From contig JABWCD010000041.1 of assembly GCA_013359265.1 (NCBI GenBank), positions 1-36,546 on the forward strand: a stretch of DNA of 36,546 nt, given 5' to 3'. Position 1 is the first letter of the stretch; each line of letters opens with the position of its first letter. The position numbers and the translations under genes are program-made. A model generated the notes under the pieces. The model searched no databases, was not told where the DNA came from, and saw only the letters and a program-made list of their open reading frames with translations. The DNA comes from Candidatus Hydrogenedentota bacterium (GTDB lineage Bacteria; Hydrogenedentota; Hydrogenedentia; Hydrogenedentales; SLHB01). Positions 1 to 7,744 of this stretch are shown piece after piece.

Positions 1-32
1 ATCTGCTCTTCCGTAAACCGCTTCTTCTTCAT
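1..32 (-). CDS. IS3-family transposase OrfA, N-terminal fragment only
   Basis: Reading the minus strand from the ATG at 32-30 gives MKKKRFTEEQ and then runs off the window. This is the stereotyped start of IS3-family OrfA proteins (the HTH-bearing first ORF that is frameshifted to OrfB). A strong ribosome binding site (AAGGAGGT) sits just upstream of the ATG. Only about ten residues are visible, so the subgroup and intactness cannot be judged. Confidence 0.6.
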   Translation of the reverse strand, partial: MKKKRFTEEQ

Positions 33-93
33 CTCGGACCTCCTTCATGCCCGGAGATCCTAACATTCCAACTGGTCTACTTTTAGGGGAGCA
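1..93 (-). mobile_element. End of an IS3-family insertion sequence (truncated by window edge)
   Basis: The minus strand reads from a probable terminal inverted repeat (TG at 93, starting TGCTCCCCTAAAAGTAGACC) through a Shine-Dalgarno AAGGAGGT into the first codons of an OrfA-type transposase. A TG terminus followed by a CCCC-TAAAAGTAGACC-like end is typical of IS3-family elements. The outer boundary at 93 is inferred from the TG/CA rule. The rest of the element, including the other end, lies outside the window. Confidence 0.55.
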
Positions 94-98
94 CGCCC

Positions 99-589
99 AA
101 GTTTCCTCGAAGTCTCCTATTTATTAGCCCACGGTGTTGCACTTTTTGGAGCAGGAAAGCGCACGAAGGGGAGTTTGCAAGACGAGGGGTAATTGGTTGA
201 CGGAATGATGCGTAAGATGTTGTGTTGAAATAAGATGTGGAGTGACGGGTTCATGGGAGCTATGGGAGCAATGGGAGTGATGGGACGATGGGGGCGATGG
301 AGTGATGGGAGTGATGGGGTGAATGGAGTGGTGCACGTGGTGGGACGAATGGGAGGCGCTATGTGGGATTTGCGGGAAGGATGGGGGTCGCTTTGTGCGA
401 TTAGTGGGAGGGATGGCGGTTGATCGACGGCTAGAGCGACGCGGGGGCCGCCCACCCTCGGCTGACTGCTCTCGACGCTCGCGGCATTTCCCCAGCGCAA
501 GTCCCTTCCCCCTTCTGGCTTCCGGGTCCTAATCCCTCCTCCCGACTGCAACACCGTGGGCTAATAAATAGGAGACCTCGAGGAGACTT
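99..589. mobile_element. MITE-like element with 43-bp terminal inverted repeats
   Basis: Positions 99-141 and 547-589 are reverse complements over 43 bp with two mismatches (111/577 and 103/585), including a perfect 28-bp core at 114-141 and 547-574. The roughly 405 bp between them carry no convincing gene. They contain a G-rich run (about 250-360) with imperfect repeats of ATGGGAGTG, and a C-rich stretch near 500-545. Long terminal repeats around a short non-coding core suggest a non-autonomous transposable unit or a very long stem-loop. No target duplication was identified. It lies 5 bp from the IS3 end. Confidence 0.6.
250..360. repeat. G-rich imperfect tandem repeat (ATGGGAGTG-like units)
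   Basis: A run of short units such as ATGGGAGCA, ATGGGAGTG and GTGATGGGA recurs with mostly 9-bp and 6-bp spacing. It lies inside the inverted-repeat element. The period is a multiple of three, so open frames through it look protein-like, but there is no family resemblance. Confidence 0.5.
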
Positions 590-647
590 CAACACATGAA
601 CTCCCAGAACCAACCCACGCAACCCAATCCAGCTCCCCCCACGACAC

Positions 648-850
648 ACCCGACACACCCGACAGACCCGATAGACCCGATAGACCCGGTAGACCCGACA
701 GACCCCATCCCCTCTGCGGAACCCGGACCCCGGAACCCGGAACCCGCATCCAACCCGACACACCCGACAGACCCGATAGACCCGACAGCCCCGACAGACC
801 CGATCCCCTCCGCGAAACCCCGAACCCGGACCCCGGAACCCGAATCCCGC
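648..850. repeat. 9-bp-period tandem repeat (GACCCGATA-like), two larger units
   Basis: Units such as GACCCGATA, GACCCGACA and GACCCGGTA repeat every 9 bp. The block appears twice (about 648-745 and 755-850), each time ending in a CCC-CTC-CGCGGAACCCGGACC-like segment, so a unit of roughly 105 bp is also duplicated. It lies just downstream of the DUF2207 gene stop and after the MITE-like element. A plus-strand open frame (596-913) reads Asp-Pro-Ile/Thr repeats through it, with GAGGAG upstream of its ATG. I regard it as a by-product of the repeat rather than a proven gene. Confidence 0.6.
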
Positions 851-915
851 TCCCCAAATCGTCACACCCGGGCTATCGAGGCCATGGGACCCGAGACCGC
901 GGGGGCAACGTGAAC

Positions 916-2868
916 TCACCAGCCGCCGCCGCCACCGCCTCCGCCGCCACCACCGGAGGAACCGCCCGACGAGCCGCCGGAGGAGCCCCCGGAACTGGTG
1001 CCGGGCGCGATGGACGACGACGATATCTCCGACGACATGGCGGACGCGATCGAACCGGAGAAGCTGCTCATGCCGCGGCGGTCCCACAGGTCGCCGTCGT
1101 ACCAATAGGGACGGTAGGCGTTGTGGCGCGGGTCGTCCCGCTGCGCGCCTTCGAGTTCGGCGGCGAAGCGGCCGGCCCATTCGGTATCGAGGTCGAGCGC
1201 CATCGCGTAGGGAAAGTACGCGTTGAACTCGATGGCCTCGGGCGTGGTCATGGTCGCGGACTGCGGCAGGTTGCGTCCGCCATCGAGGTATGCGCGGAAC
1301 CCGTCGATCTCGTCGAGCGCGCGGCGGCCGAGTTTCGTGGGCGACTTCATGAGTTGGTAGAACAGCCAGTTCATCGCGGCCAACACGACGATAAGCGGCA
1401 ACACCCAAAACGCGTTGCTCCCGAACATGATCGCGGTCACGAAAATCTCCGCTGCGAAAAACGGGGCCGCGAACGCCGTAATGAACAGCGCGCTGGCGAA
1501 TTGGCCGATGCCTTTGAATGCGAGCCGCCACGCCGCCACGACCATGTGCGCGAGCAGAAAACACCCGAGCGACCAGAACGTGAGCCAGATGCCGAGGAAC
1601 AATATGGGCTTGTCGGCCTGGTGGGGAGAAAGGAACAGCGCCGCGCCGATCGTGCCCATGGCGAGCAACGTGCCGGGAAGGGCGTAACCGGCGTTCGTGA
1701 TGAAGTACCGTGTCTCGTACTGCGCGCGCAACGCGTCGTGGCACGCCTTGATCGCTTTCGATATCCGCGCATGGTTGGCTTGTTTGAACGTGACCGAATC
1801 GCCTTTTCGCAGCAGCGCGTGCAACACCGCCTTCTCGTCCGGCGTGCAATCGGATTCCTGCGTGTCGAGCCGTTTCACGGTGAAGTATTTGTCGGTCTGC
1901 GAAATCTGGACGTGCTTCTTCACCGCGAGACTGACCAGCGCCGTCGCGAACGTTTGATTGTCGAACCCCATGCGTGTGAGGTAGCGCATCGCGGCGGGGC
2001 CGAATTCCTTGGGTGGCTCGGACCGCGCGCGAAATTCGCCCGGCGCGGGGTCTTTGCCGACGAGCGTCCACGCAAAGACGAAATACGCGAAGGTAAGCAC
2101 GGTACCCAGGAGACTGACACGAATGGCGTAGTTGTCCGAGGCCCATTTCCTGACGGTTGCGGCAAATGCCGGGCGATCTACGAGGCCCTTCGGGAAAATT
2201 ATGGAGATTGTGAACCCTTCCTGCGCATACAGCGAGCGCGTCGTGCGAAAGACCACGTCGTTGCCGGGCCCCATCGTCCACTCGTACGCCTGTTCGGTGG
2301 ACCCTTTCGCGCCGGTGAACCCGTTCATGCGCACGTCGCGCGATGGCAGCGGCCGCTCGAACCGGACACGCGCCTCGACAGCCTCGATGGGGAATTCCCA
2401 CCCGTTGCCGGTGACGTTCCAATACAGTTCGTCCTCGTTGTCCCAGTACGCGAGTTGGTGCTGCGTGCGGTAGGTGATCGAGTAGGTATGTTCGCCGGGC
2501 GGCACGAACGCGTCCGGATCGCCAATATAGGTGCGCACGCCGTTGGTCTTCATTTCTTCGTGGTGCGGCACCGGCGCGCCGTCGAGCGTGACGTCCTGCA
2601 ACTCGAACGTTGTCGTGAACCGCGTCAGCCACGGTGTCCTGTAATTGTTCGGAAAGTCGCGGTAGATCGTCGGGAAATCGCGAAAGATGCCGTGCTTGAT
2701 ACCGACGCCGAGCACGTAAACGCGAATCGTCTCGCGAACAAGCAACGAAGCGTCCGCGTTGACGGTGATGTCGGCGTGGTACGAGAGAATGCGCTCGCTT
2801 TCGTTCTCCTGGGCAACGGCGGAGCATACGACAAGGCACGCCGCGGCAATCGCGAGCGGACGGATCAC
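916..2868 (-). CDS. DUF2207 family membrane protein
   Basis: Predicted 650-residue membrane protein. Residues 1-19 form a signal peptide ending near AVA-Q. Residues about 25-230 are an extracytoplasmic beta-rich domain with features typical of DUF2207 proteins (GIKHGIFRDFP at 57-66, LYWNVTGNGWEFPIE around 148-162). A membrane helix follows at about 251-271, with several more in the second half. The C-terminus is low complexity, SSGG repeats then eleven glycines and a final Trp, a tail common in this family. It starts with GTG, which overlaps the stop of the upstream channel gene by 4 bp (GTGA), so translation is probably coupled. The molecular role of DUF2207 is not established. Confidence 0.85.
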   Translation of the reverse strand: MIRPLAIAAACLVVCSAVAQENESERILSYHADITVNADASLLVRETIRVYVLGVGIKHGIFRDFPTIYRDFPNNYRTPWLTRFTTTFELQDVTLDGAPVPHHEEMKTNGVRTYIGDPDAFVPPGEHTYSITYRTQHQLAYWDNEDELYWNVTGNGWEFPIEAVEARVRFERPLPSRDVRMNGFTGAKGSTEQAYEWTMGPGNDVVFRTTRSLYAQEGFTISIIFPKGLVDRPAFAATVRKWASDNYAIRVSLLGTVLTFAYFVFAWTLVGKDPAPGEFRARSEPPKEFGPAAMRYLTRMGFDNQTFATALVSLAVKKHVQISQTDKYFTVKRLDTQESDCTPDEKAVLHALLRKGDSVTFKQANHARISKAIKACHDALRAQYETRYFITNAGYALPGTLLAMGTIGAALFLSPHQADKPILFLGIWLTFWSLGCFLLAHMVVAAWRLAFKGIGQFASALFITAFAAPFFAAEIFVTAIMFGSNAFWVLPLIVVLAAMNWLFYQLMKSPTKLGRRALDEIDGFRAYLDGGRNLPQSATMTTPEAIEFNAYFPYAMALDLDTEWAGRFAAELEGAQRDDPRHNAYRPYWYDGDLWDRRGMSSFSGSIASAMSSEISSSSIAPGTSSGGSSGGSSGGSSGGGGGGGGGGGW

Positions 2869-5117
2869 GCCTGTTCTCCGTCGCTGGTTTGGCGGTCGGG
2901 GGGGCGGTCCGCGACCGGGGCTTTGGGCGGCGAGATGAATTCAATGCCGGCTTCGCGGAAGGCATGTTCGATCATGTGGCGGAGGTCGCTCCCAACGACG
3001 CGGCCGTCGGGTGTGATGCGCAAATCGAGCCAGAAGTTTACCTCGAATACGAACGCATTGTCGGCGAACTCGATGAACAATACGGACGGCCCCGGCGTTT
3101 TCAGTACGTTGCCGTGGTCCTCCAGCGCTTTCATGATCAACCGCGTAGCGTCTCGCGTGTTGGTCTCGTGGGCCACTTTAACGACGAACGAGAACCGCGC
3201 CCTGCTGTCGCCGTGCGTCCAGTTGACGACGTTCTTTTCGAGGAACGCGCTGTTCGGCACCAGGATATCCACACCGCTGAACGTCGCGACGCGCGAACAA
3301 CGCGCGCCGATCTCCGCAATCAGGCCCCGATGACCGTCCACCTCGACGATATCGCCGATCTTAATCGGTCTCTCGACCATGAGAATCATGCCGCTGATGA
3401 AATTGTTGATAAGCGTCTGCGCGCCAAACCCGACGCCAATCGCGAGCGCGCCGCCGAAAAACGTGAACACCGTCAATGGGATATTGACGATGCTCAGCGC
3501 GAACAGCACGATCATCACGAGCAGGCCGTAATGCAACACGCGCTCGATTGTCGCTGCCGCCGTCCGGTCGATGTGCGGGCGCGCGTTAAAGGCGCGGCGC
3601 ACCAGACGCGTGAGCACGCGCGTGGCCGCGAACCCCAGCGCGAGGATGATGAGCGCTATGCCGATCTTCTTCAGCGTCAGCGGCTGCCCGTCAATATTGA
3701 CTATTTCCTTGTCCCACAGCATTTGGGCGGTCTCGCCGATCTGTTGCAGCCGCTCGCCCAGCGACTGCCGCTGTTCGACGGCGGCGATTTCCGCCAGGAC
3801 CCGTTGGGTCAGCTTGTCCGCGCGGTCGTTCGCCGCGAGCGACACGGCGAGTTGATCGAGCTGCCCGGTCCGCAGCTTCAGGAACTGCTGCGTGTTATCG
3901 AGCGAGTTCACGCTCTGCTGCATCCGCGCGAGCCGGTTGCTCAACTCGCGCACTTCCGCGCGGAGCACATCCTCCCGCGTTTCCTGCACGCGGCGCGCGA
4001 CGCCGAGCGAGTCCAGATAGTCCTGCAGGCGTTGGCGCTGCTGGCGCAGCGGGAATTCCTTGGGCGCCATGTGCAGGCTGTACCGCGCGCTCCAAATCTC
4101 GGTGAGGTGGTAAATCGTGTCCATTTGTTCGCGCAGAAGCGATGCCTTCCCCTGCGCCGCTTCCGCCTCGACCTTGCGCAGTTCGAGGATCGACTGATTG
4201 ACGGCGTACTCCTCGTCCTCGACGGAATTCTCGAAGGCCGTGCGCGCCTCTTCGAGGCGCTTCTTTGTCTTGTCGCGTTGCGCTTCGGCGGCGCTGCGCT
4301 CCTTCTCGAGCGCTTCGCGCTCGGTTGTCAGCTCCGCGCGGCGCGCCTCCAAATCCTCGGGACGGTACTGCTCCTTCGATTCCGCGTCTTTCTGTTTGCG
4401 TTCGGCAAGATCAAGCTCCCTGTCGCGCAGGTCGAGCCGGGCCTCGGCCAACTTGAGCGCATCCTGCGCGTGTGCGACGCGCGCCTGCCACAGGTCGCGT
4501 TGGGCCGCGGCAGCCTGCATGGCCCACTCGAGTTTCGCGCTCTGCGCCGCGTCCTTGTTCGTGACGTGTTTCTCGTTCGCCACGGCGTAATCGCCTTGCC
4601 GGCCTTTAAGTTCGGCGGAGGCGTTCGCGGCGAGTTCCTTGACCTGATCGACCCCGCGGCGCGCAATCTCGCGTTGGGTCGTGCGGGCATCGAGCGCGTC
4701 GCGGTACGTATCCACCACCCACGGCGCGTACGGCGGCGGGTCCGGAAGACCCGAATAGGAACCAATCTCCGCTTCCGCCGCGGCGATGGAACGCCGCGTC
4801 TCGGCCATTGCGTCGAGCGCATCGACGTGCTCCTCGAAGACGGAGCGCGTCTCGCGCAGGCGGAGCGCGTAGTCGTGCAACTCCTGAATCGGCACGCCGA
4901 TTCGCGCCGCCTGCTCGTCGGTCGCCGTTGCCTCCGCCTGCTGAATCCTCTGGTCGTACGACTCGAGCTGTTCGCGCAGCTTGGCGCGCGTTTCCGCGGC
5001 GGGGTCGGTCGGCGGCGGCGTATCGACTGGGGCGGACTCCGCGCCCAGCGCGCAAAGCAGCGCGTGACCGAGCGCGAAGTGCAGCAAGGCAATTCTAGTC
5101 GTGCGAGAAACCGTCAT
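2865..5117 (-). CDS. Large MscS-family mechanosensitive channel
   Basis: About 750 residues from the ATG at 5117. Residues 1-29 look like a signal peptide (positive start, hydrophobic core, ending LGAESA). A long Glu/Arg/Ala-rich coiled-coil region follows at about 40-470, presumably periplasmic as in MscK-type channels. Three membrane helices lie at about 505-525, 553-570 and 573-595. The last is the glycine/alanine-rich pore helix (FFGGALAIGVGFGAQTL), followed by the conserved ERPIKIGDIVEVDG beta domain. The role is release of solutes on membrane tension. The open frame extends upstream to 5558, but that part is not protein-like and overlaps the divergent gene. No Shine-Dalgarno sits close to the chosen ATG, so the GTG two codons upstream is an alternative. 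Confidence 0.88.
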   Translation of the reverse strand: MTVSRTTRIALLHFALGHALLCALGAESAPVDTPPPTDPAAETRAKLREQLESYDQRIQQAEATATDEQAARIGVPIQELHDYALRLRETRSVFEEHVDALDAMAETRRSIAAAEAEIGSYSGLPDPPPYAPWVVDTYRDALDARTTQREIARRGVDQVKELAANASAELKGRQGDYAVANEKHVTNKDAAQSAKLEWAMQAAAAQRDLWQARVAHAQDALKLAEARLDLRDRELDLAERKQKDAESKEQYRPEDLEARRAELTTEREALEKERSAAEAQRDKTKKRLEEARTAFENSVEDEEYAVNQSILELRKVEAEAAQGKASLLREQMDTIYHLTEIWSARYSLHMAPKEFPLRQQRQRLQDYLDSLGVARRVQETREDVLRAEVRELSNRLARMQQSVNSLDNTQQFLKLRTGQLDQLAVSLAANDRADKLTQRVLAEIAAVEQRQSLGERLQQIGETAQMLWDKEIVNIDGQPLTLKKIGIALIILALGFAATRVLTRLVRRAFNARPHIDRTAAATIERVLHYGLLVMIVLFALSIVNIPLTVFTFFGGALAIGVGFGAQTLINNFISGMILMVERPIKIGDIVEVDGHRGLIAEIGARCSRVATFSGVDILVPNSAFLEKNVVNWTHGDSRARFSFVVKVAHETNTRDATRLIMKALEDHGNVLKTPGPSVLFIEFADNAFVFEVNFWLDLRITPDGRVVGSDLRHMIEHAFREAGIEFISPPKAPVADRPPDRQTSDGEQA

Positions 5118-5149
5118 GGACACGATCCGGTGTGGCGATGCTCCTTCGC

Positions 5150-5179
5150 ATCGTAAGTACTCGCTTCCCGCCGTGTCAA
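5150..5179 (-). promoter_or_regulatory. Candidate sigma-70 promoter for the MscS-type channel operon
   Basis: On the minus strand TTGACA (5179-5174, perfect -35) is followed after 18 bp by TACGAT (5155-5150, four of six -10 matches). This predicts a leader of roughly 25 nt before the ATG at 5117. It sits in the 103-bp divergent region shared with the glycosyltransferase. Confidence 0.45.
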
Positions 5180-5183
5180 TCGA

Positions 5184-5216
5184 TTGCACGGTATGCGGCG
5201 GGTAGTTACCATACCG
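5184..5216 (+). promoter_or_regulatory. Divergent intergenic region: weak promoter and inverted repeat before the glycosyltransferase
   Basis: TTGCAC (5184-5189), 17 bp and TACCAT (5207-5212) form a weak promoter-like pair. Its start site would fall at or next to the ATG at 5221, so the mRNA could be leaderless; no Shine-Dalgarno is present. CGGTATG (5189-5195) and CATACCG (5210-5216) form an inverted repeat over the same stretch that could be an operator. Confidence 0.25.
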
Positions 5217-5220
5217 GCCC

Positions 5221-6570
5221 ATGAACGACCGCGTAACGGCGCCCCGCCAGAAGACCGTGCTTCCCACCAATGTCCCGCCCGCGCCGGAAGAACTGTGGAA
5301 GCGGAAATATGAGTCGTTCGGGCTCGTTTTCGCGCGCTTCCTGGCGCTGTTGACGATTATCGCCGCGCCGATCACCGGATCGGCGATTCTGGCGACGCTC
5401 GCCATCGTTGCGTTTGTGTTGCAGATACTCACAAACCAGGTTCGGCGGTCCATGTTTGTCCGAAATCTGTATGGACTGCCGTGCCTGCGGCCGGACCAGC
5501 CCGTCGCGCCCGATCCCGCGGCGTGGCCGGGCGTCTCGTTCATCTCGCCCGCGCGCAACGAAGAAGCAGGAATAGAAGTGGCGGCGCGCAGCGTCGCAGC
5601 GTTGGATTATCCCGACATCGAGGTCATCTACGTCGACGACCATTCGACGGACTCGACGCCGGCGATTCTCGACCGGCTCGCGGCGGAGTTTCCGCGGCTG
5701 CGGGTCCTGCACGATCCGCCGTCGCAGGAGGGCTGGCTCGGCAAGGCGAACGCCGTATGGCATGGGCTGGCCGATAGCGACGCGTCCAAACCCTGGGTCG
5801 TGTTGGCCGACGCGGACGTCGTGTTCGAGCCGGGCGCCCTGCGCCAGGCCATCGCGCTGGCCGTCGCGAACAAGCTCGACTTTCTGACGTGCGTCGCGTA
5901 CATCGACAACGGATCGTTGGGCGAAGAACTGTACATGCCCTGCGCGTGGGCGGGCATTATCCAAGGGTCGCACTACAACCGGCTCAACGAACCGCGCACG
6001 CCCGCCATCGGCATTGGCGCGTTCACCTTGGTCAAACGCTCGATCTACCTGTCGAGCGGCGGGCATGCCGCAATTTACGATCGGCACCCGGAAGATACGC
6101 TGCTCGCCGCGCTCGTCCGTAAGCATGGCGGCAACATGGGGGTGTGCTGGACGCCGTCGATGATCCGCGTGCGCATCTACCGCGGGTTCAACCAACTGCA
6201 GCAATTCATCGTGCGGAAGATTCGCATGCAGTCGGAGGACCGGATAGCACGGATGGGAAATCGAGTCGTCTACCTGCTGATTCAGGACGTGCTGCCGCTG
6301 CCGATGTTCGTGGCCGCGTGCGTCCGCCAGATCGCGATTGGCGATTTCAGTTTCTCGATGACGTTCTATGCGATCATGGCGCTAATAACGTACCTGACAA
6401 ACGTCGGCGCGTTCGAAAAGTTTCGGCACATTGCGCGCATGCGGCGGTATCTCGAGTGGTTCCATCCCATTGGCGGGCTGTTGCGCATCTATTTTTACAT
6501 CGTCGCGGCGCTTCAAGTGGCCGCGCGCAGGGGGATGGAATGGCGCGGGCGGGACTACACGCACCGTTAA
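5221..6570 (+). CDS. Membrane-bound family 2 glycosyltransferase
   Basis: 449 residues. Hydrophobic segments at about 35-72 precede a GT-A catalytic domain: PARNEE (110-115), IYVDDHSTDST (136-146), GWLGKANA (171-178) and the metal-binding-like DADV (197-200). A GxGAFTLVKR segment and a HPEDTLLA motif follow, then C-terminal membrane helices. The layout resembles HpnB/CrtQ-like enzymes that add sugars to lipid or terpenoid acceptors at the cytoplasmic face. A QxxRW processive motif is not seen. The acceptor cannot be told from sequence. The stop overlaps the stop of the convergent oxidoreductase gene by 4 bp (TTAA at 6567-6570). No clear ribosome binding site precedes the ATG. Confidence 0.82.
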   Translation: MNDRVTAPRQKTVLPTNVPPAPEELWKRKYESFGLVFARFLALLTIIAAPITGSAILATLAIVAFVLQILTNQVRRSMFVRNLYGLPCLRPDQPVAPDPAAWPGVSFISPARNEEAGIEVAARSVAALDYPDIEVIYVDDHSTDSTPAILDRLAAEFPRLRVLHDPPSQEGWLGKANAVWHGLADSDASKPWVVLADADVVFEPGALRQAIALAVANKLDFLTCVAYIDNGSLGEELYMPCAWAGIIQGSHYNRLNEPRTPAIGIGAFTLVKRSIYLSSGGHAAIYDRHPEDTLLAALVRKHGGNMGVCWTPSMIRVRIYRGFNQLQQFIVRKIRMQSEDRIARMGNRVVYLLIQDVLPLPMFVAACVRQIAIGDFSFSMTFYAIMALITYLTNVGAFEKFRHIARMRRYLEWFHPIGGLLRIYFYIVAALQVAARRGMEWRGRDYTHR

Positions 6571-7583
6571 GCGACGCGCACGCACACCTTTCCGAAATGC
6601 TTTCCCGCGGCCATGTACTCGACGGCGGCGTGGATGTCCACCATAGGGAACACGCGATCGACGACCGGCTTGAGTTCGTGCAGCGCGATGGCGCGGTTCA
6701 TGTCCTCGAATGAATCGCGCGGCCCGACGATGACGCCCTGCACGCGGATGTCCTGCATCAGGATGGGCGTGAGGTTCAGTGGCGCCTCGGGGCCGGACAA
6801 CACGCCGATGAGACTGATCGTGCCGCCCATCTTGACACAGCGCATCGATTGCGTCAGCGTGCCGGTGCCGCCGACTTCAATGACATGATCGACGCCGTCG
6901 CCGCCGGTCAATTCGCGCACCTGTTTGGACCAGTTCGGGTTCGTCGCGTAGTTGATGCCGTGCGCCGCGCCAAGCGCCTTCGCCCGCGCGAGTTTATCGT
7001 CGCTGCTCGACGTGACGATAACCGTCGCGCCCATCATGCGCGCGAATTGCAGCGCAAAGACCGAGACGCCGCCGGTGCCGAGCACGAGGACGGAATCGCC
7101 CGGCCTGGTATGGCTATGCCGCACCAGCGCGCTCCACGCGGTGAGGGCGGCGCAAGGAAGCGCCGCCGCTTCTTCGTTCGTCAAATGTTCGGGAATTTTC
7201 ACGACGCCATCTTCGTGCAGCACGACTTGCTCGGCCAGCATGCCGTCGAGTGGACCGCCCAATGTCGTGTTCAACAGTTTCTCGCGCGATGGCGGGCCGG
7301 CAATCCATCCTTGGGCAAAACACCCCGCCACGCGGTCGCCGGCTTTTATGCGCGTCACGCCATCGCCAATCGCGGCGACCTCGCCTGCGCCGTCCGAACA
7401 TGGAATCAGCGGCAGTTTTTGTTTCGGATTGTAGAATCCCTGAATGGTGAGCAGGTCGCGATAATTGAGCGACGCTGCCTTTACATTGACGAGTACCTGG
7501 CCGGGACCGGGGGCGGGCGCGGGCCGCTCGCACACTTTCAAGTGTTCAAACCCGAACGCATCCCGAATCTCGACAACTTTCAT
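6567..7583 (-). CDS. NAD(P)-dependent MDR-family alcohol dehydrogenase/quinone oxidoreductase
   Basis: 338 residues from ATG 7583, preceded by GAGGT about nine bases upstream. The frame runs on upstream to 7829, but that extension is not family-like. An N-terminal GroES-like domain (about 1-130, with SLNYRDLL at 38-45 and CSDGAGEV at 62-69) is followed by a Rossmann fold with VLVLGTGGVS (165-174). The pattern of the usual catalytic and structural zinc cysteines is not evident, so a zinc-independent enoyl/quinone-reductase-like activity is as likely as alcohol oxidation. It stands alone, convergent with the glycosyltransferase and divergent from proC. The substrate is unknown. Confidence 0.85.
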   Translation of the reverse strand: MKVVEIRDAFGFEHLKVCERPAPAPGPGQVLVNVKAASLNYRDLLTIQGFYNPKQKLPLIPCSDGAGEVAAIGDGVTRIKAGDRVAGCFAQGWIAGPPSREKLLNTTLGGPLDGMLAEQVVLHEDGVVKIPEHLTNEEAAALPCAALTAWSALVRHSHTRPGDSVLVLGTGGVSVFALQFARMMGATVIVTSSSDDKLARAKALGAAHGINYATNPNWSKQVRELTGGDGVDHVIEVGGTGTLTQSMRCVKMGGTISLIGVLSGPEAPLNLTPILMQDIRVQGVIVGPRDSFEDMNRAIALHELKPVVDRVFPMVDIHAAVEYMAAGKHFGKVCVRVA

Positions 7584-7624
7584 ACTGCTGCACCTCGCCC
7601 GTTTCCAAGACCCACGTTCCGCGC

Positions 7625-7653
7625 AGTATAGGCGGAGCGGCGCGCGCGGGCAA
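7625..7653 (-). promoter_or_regulatory. Candidate promoter of the MDR oxidoreductase gene
   Basis: Minus strand TTGCCC (7653-7648), 17-bp spacer, TATACT (7630-7625). The -10 matches consensus at five of six positions and the -35 at four. It lies about 42 bp upstream of the ATG at 7583. Confidence 0.45.
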
Positions 7654-7744
7654 CCGCCATTCAACACGGCACGCGCGCGTATGCTAAACTCCCGGCATTG
7701 CGAATCGCAGGGCATTTTACCGATACAACAGGATTGATGAATTC

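Noticed and set aside
235-423. Short plus-strand frame rich in Met-Gly repeats
   Set aside because: Produced by the ATGGGAGTG repeat inside the MITE-like unit; no ribosome binding site or family.
431-2965. Long minus-strand frame of 844 codons
   Set aside because: It is a shadow of the DUF2207 gene in another frame. The product is Arg-rich with no domain pattern, and its end runs through the tandem repeats.
910-3333. Long plus-strand frame of 807 codons
   Set aside because: Antisense to the DUF2207 and MscS genes. High GC removes stops, and the Arg/Val/His-rich product has no recognisable domain.
2889-5156. Plus-strand frame of 755 codons opposite the MscS channel
   Set aside because: The opposite strand encodes a clear signal peptide, coiled coil and MscS core; this frame is only its complement.
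5118-5558. N-terminal extension of the MscS frame
   Set aside because: It overlaps the first 338 bp of the divergent glycosyltransferase and its promoter, and the signal peptide begins at the ATG at 5117.
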